This document shows positions 33,180 through 41,362 of a stretch of 64,000 nucleotides of DNA, in pieces. The number at the start of each line of letters is the position of its first letter. Position 1 is the stretch's first letter. The position numbers and the translations under genes were made by a program. This DNA comes from Collinsella sp. (GTDB lineage Bacteria; Actinomycetota; Coriobacteriia; Coriobacteriales; Coriobacteriaceae). The stretch spans positions 124,001 through 188,000 of the forward strand of contig DXZS01000020.1 in NCBI GenBank assembly GCA_019419505.1, in the 5' to 3' direction. The notes beneath the pieces were generated by a model. The model saw nothing but the letters and a program-made list of their open reading frames with translations. It was not told where the DNA came from and ran no database searches.

Positions 33180-34160
33180 TTAGAGGCCGAGCATCGGCTC
33201 CAGAACGAAGAAATATGCGAGCACTACGATGCCCAGGATGATGCGGTAAACACCGAAGCACTTAAAGTCGTGACGGCGCACGAAGCCCATAAGCCACTTG
33301 ATGGCGATGAGCGAAACCACAAAGGCCACAACGCAGCCCACGCCCAAGATAGCGACCTCGTTGGCGCCGAACGTACCGCCCTTGATGAAATACTTGACCA
33401 GCTTGAGCGCACTCGCGCCAAACATGACAGGGATGGCTAGGAAGAACGTAAACTTGGAGGCCACCGAACGCGTGCAGCCCAAAAGCAGGCCGCCGATGAT
33501 AGTAGAACCGGAGCGAGACGTTCCAGGCACCAGCGAAAGCACCTGGAAGCAGCCGATACCCAGCGCAGTCTTCCAGCTCAGGTCCTCGAGCGTGGCGATG
33601 GAGCCAAAGTCCAGATTCTCGTCATCGTCCTCATCCTCAGCGGTAGTCGCGGCAGGCGCCGCAAAGTGCGCACCGGCGGGACGTCCGCCCGACACCACAG
33701 CACGCGAACCAAACGAACCGGCAACGGCCATTTCCTCGCGCTTGTTCGCGCGCCAGTTCTCGATCACGATAAACAGCACGCCGTACACAATGAGCGCCAG
33801 CGCCACGACGGGAGCATTGTAGAAATGCTCCTCCATCCAGTCGTTGAGCGGCAGGCCGATCGCCGCGGCGGGAATGCAGCCGAGCACAATCTTGCCCCAC
33901 AGCACCCAGGTGTCGCGACGGCCCTCCTTGCCCTTGCTGGGCGAGAACGGATTGAGCTCATGGAAGAACAGAACACAGACGGCCAGAATGGCGCCGAGCT
34001 GAATCACGACCAGGAACATATTCCAGAACGTCTCGCTCACGTTCATCTTGACGAACTCGTCCACCAAGATCATGTGACCGGTCGACGAAACAGGCAGCCA
34101 TTCGGTGATGCCCTCGACCAGGCCCATGAAGGCAGATTTTAGAAGCTCGATAATATCCAA
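33180..34160 (-). CDS. uppP: Undecaprenyl-diphosphate phosphatase UppP/BacA
   Basis: 326 residues, an integral membrane phosphatase that recycles the lipid carrier of cell-wall synthesis. The signature LVEGITEWLPVSSTGHMIL carries the catalytic Glu/His region, and PGTSRSGSTI is the second conserved motif. The start is taken as TTG (MDIIELLK), five bases after GAGGGGG; upstream in-frame ATGs lack support. Between membrane segments there is an extra acidic loop of about 55 residues (residues about 135-190, with an EDEDDDEN run), which makes it longer than the usual 265-280. Confidence 0.9.
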   Translation of the reverse strand: MDIIELLKSAFMGLVEGITEWLPVSSTGHMILVDEFVKMNVSETFWNMFLVVIQLGAILAVCVLFFHELNPFSPSKGKEGRRDTWVLWGKIVLGCIPAAAIGLPLNDWMEEHFYNAPVVALALIVYGVLFIVIENWRANKREEMAVAGSFGSRAVVSGGRPAGAHFAAPAATTAEDEDDDENLDFGSIATLEDLSWKTALGIGCFQVLSLVPGTSRSGSTIIGGLLLGCTRSVASKFTFFLAIPVMFGASALKLVKYFIKGGTFGANEVAILGVGCVVAFVVSLIAIKWLMGFVRRHDFKCFGVYRIILGIVVLAYFFVLEPMLGL

Positions 34161-34409
34161 AGGGACCCCCTCGTTAGACACCCGCCGGTAGATGTTCTGA
34201 GGACGATGCGGGCGACGTCCCATTATCAACCGTTGGCGGTGCGACCGCGCCTACCCTTACCAAAAAACTCGCCCGTTCACAGAATTGCGAGCAGTCAAAC
34301 CGAAATCCTTGGGTATAACTGCAACAAGATAAAGTGTCCGGCGGCCAACGCGCCCGCGCCCGCCCGACGCACGAGCCCCGCGCCCGTGCGATAGACCAAG
34401 GAGGAAACC

Positions 34410-34847
34410 ATGAACGAGGGCTACACCAAGGTATTTGTTTCACTCGACGGTACTGAGCAGCAGGATTTTGTGCTCGCACGCGCCATCAAGGTCGCCGCGA
34501 ACAACGGCGCCAAGCTAATCATCGGCCACGTTATCGATTCCACGGCGCTCGAGAGCGCCGGTTCCTATCCGGTCGATCTGGTCAACGGCCTAGAGGAGGC
34601 ATTTAAGAACTCCATCGCCAAGCAGCTCGAAGAGGCCAAGGCCAATCCCGACATTCCCGAGGTCGAGGTCATGATTCGCGCCGGCCGCATTCGCGAGACG
34701 CTCAAGGACGAGATGCTCGACGTGGTTAAGCCCGACCTGGTGCTCTGCGGCGCACGCGGCCTGTCCTCGATCAAGTATGCGCTCCTGGGCTCGATTTCGA
34801 CGTTCCTGCTGCGCAATACGGACTGCGACATTTTGGTCGTGAAGTAG
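34410..34847 (+). CDS. Universal stress protein (UspA family)
   Basis: 145 residues, a single Usp domain. The C-terminal nucleotide motif is present as GARGLSSIKYALLGSISTFL (G-x2-G-x9-G-S/T). The N-terminal strand is KVFVSLDGTEQQDF. It probably binds ATP, as the family does, and dimerises. The start follows AAGGAGG. It is divergent from uppP and followed by a long hairpin and a terminator. Confidence 0.95.
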   Translation: MNEGYTKVFVSLDGTEQQDFVLARAIKVAANNGAKLIIGHVIDSTALESAGSYPVDLVNGLEEAFKNSIAKQLEEAKANPDIPEVEVMIRAGRIRETLKDEMLDVVKPDLVLCGARGLSSIKYALLGSISTFLLRNTDCDILVVK

Positions 34848-34860
34848 GTTCCTTCCCACC

Positions 34861-34951
34861 GGCGCAAGGCCTGCGGGGTTATCACGCCGACGTCCTCGCC
34901 GCTTCGCGGCTGCGGGATGTCGGCTTTGATAACCCCTCCCGGCCTTGCGCC
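34861..34951. repeat. Long imperfect hairpin after the universal stress gene
   Basis: 91 bases fold as GGCGCAAGGCC/GGCCTTGCGCC, then GGGGTTATCA/TGATAACCCC, then GCCGAC/GTCGGC and an apical GCCGC-ttc-GCGGC. It starts 14 bases past the stop. It lacks the core of elements A and B and is followed by a separate terminator. Confidence 0.7.
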
Positions 34952-34982
34952 TTCGTCACCATACTTCAACGAGTTGGCTGAT

Positions 34983-35025
34983 AAAAAATGGCGTGCCGCC
35001 CCGTTTGGGGCGGCACGTTTTGTTT
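34983..35025. terminator. Bidirectional terminator between usp and histidine kinase
   Basis: An 11-bp stem CGTGCCGCCCC-gttt-GGGGCGGCACG (34992-35002 with 35007-35017), with TTTTGTTT on the plus side and six As on the other. Confidence 0.9.
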
Positions 35026-35047
35026 GGACGGGCGTTTGCCGTATGCG

Positions 35048-36091
35048 TTACTCGAAGTATTGGAACTTGTTGGTTGAGAAGGCAAACGTGACGACAAAGC
35101 CTTTGCCGGAGTCGGATGCTGCGGTGACGTCGATGCCCATCTTGGAGCACAGACGCGCCACCAGGTAGAGGCCGATGCCCGTCGCACGCTTGGTGGTGCG
35201 GCCGTTGTCGCCGGTAAAGCCCTTCTCGAACACGCGCGGCAGGTCTGCCGCACACACGCCGCAGCCGTTATCCGCGACGGTAAGCTCGATGCGTTCGCTT
35301 GCCAGGCCCTCGTCCAGCAATGCACCCGAAAACACGATCTTTGCGCCGTCCTCACGCGCATATTTAATGCTGTTCTGAATGAGCTGCCCCAGAATAAACT
35401 CAAGCCACTTCTCGTCGGTAAAGACCTCAAAGTCGAGGTTCTCGCACACCGGCGCCACGTGCGCCGCGATGAGCTCACGCGCGTTGGCTTTAATCGCGCC
35501 CGTCACCAAGGTCTTGAGACCCCAGCGGCGAATCAGGTAGTCGCGCTCCACGACTTCCGAGCGCGCGTAGTACAGCGCCTGGTCAATATAGCGCTCCACG
35601 CGAGCTAGCTCGCGACCCAGGTCATCCACGCGCGACAGGTCGTCTTCGCTGCCGTCCAGGTTTTCCAAAATCAGGTGAGCCGCCGCCAGGGGCAGCTTAG
35701 CCTCGTGGACCCAGCTCTCGATATAGTCGCGATAGTCATCGGTCTGGCGCCGGCCTTCGGCAACCTCGTCGCAGGCAGCTTTGCCCACGCGACGCAAGAC
35801 CTCGTATTCGAGCTCGCCCTCGGCATAGGTCGGACATTGCACCATCTCCTGCACCCATGCGGGACTCTCGAGCTCCTCTGCCGCGCGCTCCAGCTGACGC
35901 AGAAAACAGCGACGGCGAGCGTACTCGATCACGATGCCGAGCATACCGAAGATAAAGGACACGCCGACCGCCACGACCACGATAGAGACGGGTGCGCCGG
36001 CGACCGTCAGCACAAAGCAGCTCAGCAGCACGCCGCACGTCCACACGGCGACGGGAAGCAGCGCGTCTTTAAAGAACTTGGCAAACGACAT
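35048..36091 (-). CDS. BceS-type intramembrane-sensing histidine kinase
   Basis: 347 residues. Two membrane helices (residues about 11-31 and 35-57) are joined by only a few residues, with no extracellular sensor, as in BceS/GraS kinases. The phospho-His is H129 in YIESWVHEAKLPL. The ATPase domain has LIQNSIKYA (N box), VADNGCGV (G1) and RATGIGLYLVARL (G2). The RR gene lies nine bases upstream on the same strand. Kinases of this class normally partner with BceAB-like ABC transporters to sense peptide antibiotics; none is adjacent. Confidence 0.9.
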   Translation of the reverse strand: MSFAKFFKDALLPVAVWTCGVLLSCFVLTVAGAPVSIVVVAVGVSFIFGMLGIVIEYARRRCFLRQLERAAEELESPAWVQEMVQCPTYAEGELEYEVLRRVGKAACDEVAEGRRQTDDYRDYIESWVHEAKLPLAAAHLILENLDGSEDDLSRVDDLGRELARVERYIDQALYYARSEVVERDYLIRRWGLKTLVTGAIKANARELIAAHVAPVCENLDFEVFTDEKWLEFILGQLIQNSIKYAREDGAKIVFSGALLDEGLASERIELTVADNGCGVCAADLPRVFEKGFTGDNGRTTKRATGIGLYLVARLCSKMGIDVTAASDSGKGFVVTFAFSTNKFQYFE

Positions 36092-36100
36092 AGCCGGCCC

Positions 36101-36772
36101 CTAGACCGAATAGCCCTGGCCGCGGTGCGTGGTCAAATACCCCTTGATGCCGATTTTTTCGAGCGTGGTGCGCAGGCGGTTGATGTTAACGGTGAGCGTA
36201 TTGTCGTCCACGAAGGCGTCGGAGTCCCACAGGTCCTGCATGATGGCCGAACGCGAAACGATCTTGCCCGCGCGGCTCAGAAGCAGCGAGAGGATACGCA
36301 GCTCGTTTTTGGTGAGCTCGGTACTGGTGCCGGTTTGCGTGTTGGTGACCATGGAGCGTGCAAGGTCGAGCTCCAGTCCCTTGTGTACGAGCGTGCTGCG
36401 CTCGCCCGCCGCCGCGGTGCGACGCAGCAAGGCATTGATGCGCGCCACGAGCACACGGGCGCTATAGGGCTTAGGAACAAAGTCGTCCGCGCCGAGCGTC
36501 ATGGCCATGACCTCGTCGATCTCGGTCGTGCGCGACGTGAGGACGATGATGGGAACCTCGGATTCGCGGCGAACCTCGTGGCAGATATGCTGGCCGTCCT
36601 TGACGGGAAGCGTGAGGTCGAGCAGCACCAGGTCGGGCGCGGCGGCGAGAATATCGCGCGAGACATGCTCAAACGATTCGCAGGCCTCGATTTCAAACCC
36701 GGCGCGGGCAAGGATGTCGATAAGTTCACGACGAATGGGCTCGTCGTCCTCAACGACATAGATCAGCGCCAT
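36101..36772 (-). CDS. OmpR-family response regulator (BceR-like)
   Basis: 223 residues. The receiver domain has the acidic pair VVEDDEP, phospho-acceptor D52 in LLDLTLPVKDG and Lys in DFVPKPYSARV. It is followed by a winged-helix DNA-binding domain with LTKNELRILSLLL and RQDLWDSDAFVDDNTL-like elements that match the BceR subgroup. The start is MALIYVVED after GGGAGG; an upstream in-frame ATG is part of that ribosome site. It is co-transcribed with the kinase. Confidence 0.92.
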   Translation of the reverse strand: MALIYVVEDDEPIRRELIDILARAGFEIEACESFEHVSRDILAAAPDLVLLDLTLPVKDGQHICHEVRRESEVPIIVLTSRTTEIDEVMAMTLGADDFVPKPYSARVLVARINALLRRTAAAGERSTLVHKGLELDLARSMVTNTQTGTSTELTKNELRILSLLLSRAGKIVSRSAIMQDLWDSDAFVDDNTLTVNINRLRTTLEKIGIKGYLTTHRGQGYSV

Positions 36773-36887
36773 GTGTCCTCCCATTTCGCGTAACTTGCAC
36801 CTTTCACACCATTATGCCCACAGCGTCGCAGCGATACGACCCCGTGGGCACCTAATGTGACAAAAGCGTTCGGTAGTCTTGAGAGAA

Positions 36888-36922
36888 AATAGGGGCCGAC
36901 CGGTCCTAAACCGATCGGCCCC
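36888..36922 (-). terminator. Terminator of the aminotransferase gene
   Basis: Stem GGGGCCGA/TCGGCCCC (36892-36899 with 36915-36922), with a further CGG/CCG inside and TATTTTCT on the minus strand. Confidence 0.8.
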
Positions 36923-36942
36923 ATCACTTCGACCACGAGTCT

Positions 36943-38073
36943 CTACTCGAGCGTACGCACGTACGCGGAGATGGCATCCAGGCCCTTCTGCAGGTCGTCG
37001 GTGTTATCGGAGTATGCATAGCCGATGCGCATGCTCTTGGGCTCCTCGAAGCAATCGCCCGGAGTGACGAGCGCGCCGGACTTCTTAATCATGTCGATGC
37101 AGAACGTCCTGGAGTCGATGTCGTAGTCGTAATATACGAGTGCGGTGGTACCCGCCTCGGGCTTGACGAACGACAGGTGCGGCTCGCTCTCGACCCACTT
37201 CTCCAGAACAGCAAGGTTCTGACGGACGATGCGACGGCTGCGCTCAAGAATCACGGAAGCGTTGCCCAGAATCAGCTCCGCCACCGTCTCGCTGAATATG
37301 CCAGCGGAAATCAGGTTGTAGTCACGATGCGAGAGCAGCGCGCGACGGAGTTCCGGGCTCTTGGTGACCGCCCAGCCCAGACGCAGGCCGGCGAACGACC
37401 AGACCTTGGACATGGATGCGGTGACGATGGCCTTGTCGTACAGGTCGATCACGGACTCGGAGTACTCATCCGTCTGAGTAAGCAGACGGTAGACCTCGTC
37501 GCAGAGCACCCACGCGTCGTGTTTGCGTGCGACCTCGACAATCGCCTTGAGCGTATCGGTGTCGAGCAGGGCGCCCGTGGGGTTGTCCGGGTTATTGATG
37601 CAGATGAGCTTGGTATCGTCGGTCACCAGAGCATCGAGCGCGTCGACGTCGACGTGGTAGCCGTTCTTGCGATCGAGCTGAAGGATATCGACCTTCGCGC
37701 CGCACATCTCGGGAATCGAGTAAAGCTGCTGGTAGGTGGGCTTGACGGAGACTACGTGATCGCCCGGTTCGACGAGCGTGGAAATAACCAGGGAGTTGGC
37801 ACCGGTCGCGCCGTGCGTGGGCACGATATGCCCGGGCTCGACCGTCTTATAGAGACGCGCGACCCCCTCGAGGAAGCCGGGCTGCCCCTCGATGTCTCCG
37901 TAGGTGAATCGGCGCGAGCACAGGCTATCGAGCCACGCCTTCTTGTCGGTGTTCGTAAGCTCGAACAGCTGGTCGAGCGTGAGGGAGTAGACGCACGTCT
38001 CCGCAACGTTGTGGGTGCACTTGGTCTCCCACTCGTTCATCCACTGCTCGACGGCGAAATCCTTGATCTGCAT
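36943..38073 (-). CDS. PLP-dependent class I/II aminotransferase
   Basis: 376 residues. The Schiff-base Lys lies in ASMSKVWSFAGLRLGW, the Asp facing the pyridine nitrogen in VLCDEVYRLL, and INNPDNPTGALLD is the conserved Asn/Pro loop. It ends with the carboxylate-binding Arg in SMRIGYAYSD. The sequence begins MQIKDFAVEQWMNEWETKC, a layout reminiscent of arginine- or ornithine-related aminotransferases, but the substrate is not certain. It lies 24 bases past the ornithine-cyclodeaminase-like gene, so the two form an operon. Confidence 0.92.
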   Translation of the reverse strand: MQIKDFAVEQWMNEWETKCTHNVAETCVYSLTLDQLFELTNTDKKAWLDSLCSRRFTYGDIEGQPGFLEGVARLYKTVEPGHIVPTHGATGANSLVISTLVEPGDHVVSVKPTYQQLYSIPEMCGAKVDILQLDRKNGYHVDVDALDALVTDDTKLICINNPDNPTGALLDTDTLKAIVEVARKHDAWVLCDEVYRLLTQTDEYSESVIDLYDKAIVTASMSKVWSFAGLRLGWAVTKSPELRRALLSHRDYNLISAGIFSETVAELILGNASVILERSRRIVRQNLAVLEKWVESEPHLSFVKPEAGTTALVYYDYDIDSRTFCIDMIKKSGALVTPGDCFEEPKSMRIGYAYSDNTDDLQKGLDAISAYVRTLE

Positions 38074-38097
38074 TGTCGTTTCCTTTCCTTGACTTTC

Positions 38098-39132
38098 TTA
38101 CAGTTCCACCACGGTGCCCAGCCCCGCCTCGATGGCGCGGTCGTAGGCGATTTTCGATGCCGAAAGGTCCTGAACGGCGATGCCCGACGTATCGAACACC
38201 GTCACCTGCTCGTCATCCGAACGCCCCGTAGCCGTGCCGGCGATGACTTCGCCGAGCTCCGCTCTGATGTCCTCGGGCGTGATGGCACCCTCGGCAACTG
38301 GAATCTCCAGCTCACCGGATGCGACCGATTGCTCGCGGTCGTCGACGTAAACAGCGGCACGGGCAACAAGTGCCGAGGCGAGCTCCTGCTTGCCGGGCAT
38401 GTCGGCACCGACGCAGGAGATATGCGTACCAGGACGCACCCATGCATCGGGGATGATGGGCTTGGTCGCCGGCGTGATCGTCACGATGATGTCGGCCTCC
38501 GCCGCGGCACCTTGGCCGTCAGCCGTCGCCTCGATGGAATAGGTGGATGCCTCGCGAGCATGCTCGCAGGCGCCCAAGATATGGGCGACCTCGTCTCGCA
38601 TGCGCTCGACGCGGGCCTCGGGCGCGGCATCGGAAACCGGCTCCCACACCTTGACCTCGCTCACTTTGGGACAGGCGGCAAGCACGCCCGCCGCCATATA
38701 GGTGCTCATATGGCCGGCGCCCGCAACAAGCAGTTTGGATGCATCCGCCCGAGCCAGCCACTTGGCACCGAGCGCAGCGGCGGCACCGGTGCGAAGTCCA
38801 GTGATGGCGGAGGCATTGAGCAGCGCCAACGGCTCTCCCGTCGCGTTGTCGCACAGCAGCGTGGTGCCAAAGATCTCGGGCAACCCCTTTTTGGGATTCT
38901 GAGAGAACCAGGCAGTGAGCTTGAGACCGAAGAGGCCGCTTCCCGCCAACTCGCCCGAGCGGATATCCATATCGGCCACACCGGGCTCGAACTGCTCATA
39001 TACCATCGGCCACGCTACACCCTTGCCCGTTGCCTTCTGGCGATATGCCTCCTCCACGGCAGCGATTGCATCCTCGATCGTCAGCACCTTGGAAACTTCC
39101 TCGGCCGAAAGCACCACCATCTGCCCCATCAT
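38098..39132 (-). CDS. Ornithine cyclodeaminase/mu-crystallin family protein
   Basis: 344 residues, an NAD(P)-dependent enzyme of the OCD/alanine dehydrogenase/imine reductase superfamily. The dinucleotide motif appears as LVAGAGHMSTYMAAG. The preceding NASAITGLRTGAAAALGAKWLAR is the family's signature; the Lys of FGLKLTAWF is a conserved active-site position. Members deaminate ornithine or reduce cyclic imines or 2-oxo acids. The start has AGGAG two to five bases ahead; the second ATG (39129) is equally possible. It is the first gene of the operon with the aminotransferase. Confidence 0.9.
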   Translation of the reverse strand: MMGQMVVLSAEEVSKVLTIEDAIAAVEEAYRQKATGKGVAWPMVYEQFEPGVADMDIRSGELAGSGLFGLKLTAWFSQNPKKGLPEIFGTTLLCDNATGEPLALLNASAITGLRTGAAAALGAKWLARADASKLLVAGAGHMSTYMAAGVLAACPKVSEVKVWEPVSDAAPEARVERMRDEVAHILGACEHAREASTYSIEATADGQGAAAEADIIVTITPATKPIIPDAWVRPGTHISCVGADMPGKQELASALVARAAVYVDDREQSVASGELEIPVAEGAITPEDIRAELGEVIAGTATGRSDDEQVTVFDTSGIAVQDLSASKIAYDRAIEAGLGTVVEL

Positions 39133-39346
39133 CGCTCCTCTCAGCGAAAGCTTTACGTTGCTTCACTGTACGGTTTAGTAACGATGCCGCCAAGGATCAT
39201 TTCTTGTTGGAATCTACAACGATTCTCGATCTGATTTTTCGTTCTATCAGCAGGTATTTGAACTATTTATCGCATCAAAGGCATACGGATGTGCGATTAT
39301 CCTATTTGTACAGGTACTTATTGTAATGATTTACAAGGTGATGCTA
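39133..39346. promoter_or_regulatory. AT-rich divergent promoter region
   Basis: 214 bases between the divergent OCD-like and PucR genes. It is markedly AT-rich compared with its surroundings and probably holds both promoters and the PucR operator. No palindrome convincing enough to name was found. Confidence 0.45.
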
Positions 39347-40528
39347 ATGCTATACACCATCTCGGACTTCTCACGGGAATATGAGGGGTCGGTCCGTCTA
39401 ATCGCCGGCAGCGATGGCGTCTCGCGTGCCGTCTCTGGCGTCGGGATCCTCGATTATGAACTCATGCCCGGCCTCAAGAGCAAGTACCAGCGCGTCAACT
39501 TCAGCTCAGACGAGATCGTCCTCAGCACTTTCCTCTATGCGAAGGACGACCCGTACCTCATCACTGAAGCCGTGAAATACCTCGTCGCCAAGGGAACGAG
39601 CGGTCTCATCATCAAAAACGTCCTGCACATCCCGATTCCCGACCAAGCCATCCGCTACGCCAACGCGCGGCACTACCCGGTCTTTCTCACGACCGACGAC
39701 TCACTGTTCTTTGACAGCGTCATCTATGAGGTCAAACGGCATATCGAGCAGCTCGCGTCCATCGACTTCGCACAGCGCGAGATCGATGCCCTGAGGACAG
39801 ACGTATCGCCCGAGTCCATCTGCCGACGCATCCGAAGCCTCAACCCGTCATTTCTGGACGAAGCGGTCGCCCTGTTCGCATCGTTTGCAGATCCCCTCGA
39901 CCCGCGTACGTTTTTGCAAATCGAACGTCTCTGTGCAAAATCGACCCTCGCCGGATGCCACAATATGCTGGCACCCTATGACGGAGGTTTGCTATTCGTA
40001 GCGACAAGCGACTCGGAGCAGACGCTCGATGTGGAGCGAATCGTGCAGGCGCTCACGGAGCTCATCGAGGCTAGCGGCATCGATGGCGGAGCGGAAGGGC
40101 TCGGCATCAGCGATATTCTGTTTGGAGACGAGGCGGTGGCGCAGGCGATCTCGCAGGCGATTTACGCACAGCGCCTATCTTGTCAACGAGCCGAGGGTCC
40201 CGTCCGCTATACGCAGCTCGGCATCCTGAAAACCGTGATGCCTTTTGCGGAAACCCCGGAGATGCGATCGTTCTCGGAGGCGATTCTCTCGCCGATACGC
40301 GAGCACGACAGTGAGCATGGCAGCGAGCTGGAATCCACGCTCGCCGCATTCATCGAGAACGACCGACGTATCGAGCAAACCGCCAAGCAGACTAACCAGC
40401 ACCCGAACACGATTCGATATCGCCTCGATAAGGTGACAGCTCTCACCGGACTGAACTACAAATGTGCCCCGGAGATGGAGCAGCTGTCGCTCGCCTACGC
40501 CATCGAACGCGCTCGCTCGCTTCAGTAA
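39347..40528 (+). CDS. PucR family transcriptional regulator
   Basis: 393 residues. The N-terminal PucR domain (about 1-120) starts LYTISDFSREYEGSVRLIAG. A central GGDEF-like fold region lies about 130-300. The C-terminal helix-turn-helix is the PucR signature, IEQTAKQTNQHPNTIRYRLDKVTALTGL. These regulators usually activate amino-acid or purine catabolism in response to a substrate. The start is the ATG six bases after AAGGTG; an earlier ATG at 39326 lacks a ribosome site. It is divergent from the OCD-aminotransferase operon, which it probably controls. Confidence 0.9.
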   Translation: MLYTISDFSREYEGSVRLIAGSDGVSRAVSGVGILDYELMPGLKSKYQRVNFSSDEIVLSTFLYAKDDPYLITEAVKYLVAKGTSGLIIKNVLHIPIPDQAIRYANARHYPVFLTTDDSLFFDSVIYEVKRHIEQLASIDFAQREIDALRTDVSPESICRRIRSLNPSFLDEAVALFASFADPLDPRTFLQIERLCAKSTLAGCHNMLAPYDGGLLFVATSDSEQTLDVERIVQALTELIEASGIDGGAEGLGISDILFGDEAVAQAISQAIYAQRLSCQRAEGPVRYTQLGILKTVMPFAETPEMRSFSEAILSPIREHDSEHGSELESTLAAFIENDRRIEQTAKQTNQHPNTIRYRLDKVTALTGLNYKCAPEMEQLSLAYAIERARSLQ

Positions 40529-40546
40529 GCCCACCCCGCCTTGAGA

Positions 40547-41257
40547 TTAGGAGCGGCGGGCACGGAGCTTTTCGTAGCCTTCGGCGAAGAAGGCGACCGT
40601 GGCGGCGTCGGAGTCGGCGGCGTCGGAGTCGGCGGCGGCAACCACACCGTGCTCGTCGCTCACCAGAAACAGCGCACCCTTGAGCTGCGCGGGAATGTCT
40701 ACGCGCGTGACCGGGATGCCCTTGGTCTGGGCCAGCTGATCGATGAGCGTCGCCGTGCCGCACAGGCACTCGTCCGCCGGCGCCACAAAGGCCAGCTCGC
40801 CGTTATCGACGGCGGCGAGCAGCTCGGGCGCCACGCCGGTTTCGTCGGCCTCGGAGCGGGCCTCGGCGGAGCGGGCACGTAGCGCCTTAGCCGACGTATC
40901 GGCCAGCGGCTCGTACTCGCCCACCGTCATGGCGGCGTTGCCATTGACGTCGATCACCAGCATGAGTACGCCGTCGCGTGCCGTGTAATCGCCCTCGGCA
41001 AGCGACCACTCAACGTGCTGTTTAGCCCAGCTGAGCATGTTATGGGTAAGCGGCTCGCCCTGCACCAGGCGCTCGGACAGTGCGCGAATGTGGCGGTTGA
41101 GCATGGGCACCTTTTTGTTGGACATGCGCCAACGGCAGACAAGCGCGGGCTTGTCGAGCGTGAACTTCTCGACCGCCTCCTGATTGGCGCAAAAGTCCTC
41201 GTACGCACGCTGATCCTCGGCATTGCCAAACAGCTCGGCATCATCAATCTGGGGCAT
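40547..41257 (-). CDS. Hypothetical protein with no recognised domain
   Basis: 236 residues starting MPQIDDAELFGNAEDQRAYE, six bases after AAAGGT. The N-terminal half contains a basic helix with LVCRWRMSNKKVPMLNRHIRAL. The C-terminal half includes LAFVAPADECLCGTATLIDQLA and KGALFLVSDEHGVVAAA, a soluble alpha/beta pattern. The last residues are a repeat of AADSDAADSDAAT. There is no membrane segment. I do not recognise the family. It lies just downstream of purH but beyond a terminator. Confidence 0.75.
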   Translation of the reverse strand: MPQIDDAELFGNAEDQRAYEDFCANQEAVEKFTLDKPALVCRWRMSNKKVPMLNRHIRALSERLVQGEPLTHNMLSWAKQHVEWSLAEGDYTARDGVLMLVIDVNGNAAMTVGEYEPLADTSAKALRARSAEARSEADETGVAPELLAAVDNGELAFVAPADECLCGTATLIDQLAQTKGIPVTRVDIPAQLKGALFLVSDEHGVVAAADSDAADSDAATVAFFAEGYEKLRARRS

Positions 41258-41297
41258 GGTTGTACCTTTCGTGTTAGTCATTCCGTCCTCTTATACC

Positions 41298-41335
41298 AAA
41301 AAGACGGCCCTCCAAACGGAGCAGCCGTCTTTTGC
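41298..41335 (-). terminator. Terminator of purH
   Basis: Stem AAAAGACGGC/GCCGTCTTTT (41299-41308 with 41324-41333), about 30 bases past the purH stop, with Ts in both directions. Confidence 0.8.
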
Positions 41336-41362
41336 AGAGATTATTTTGTCCCAGGGCGGAAC

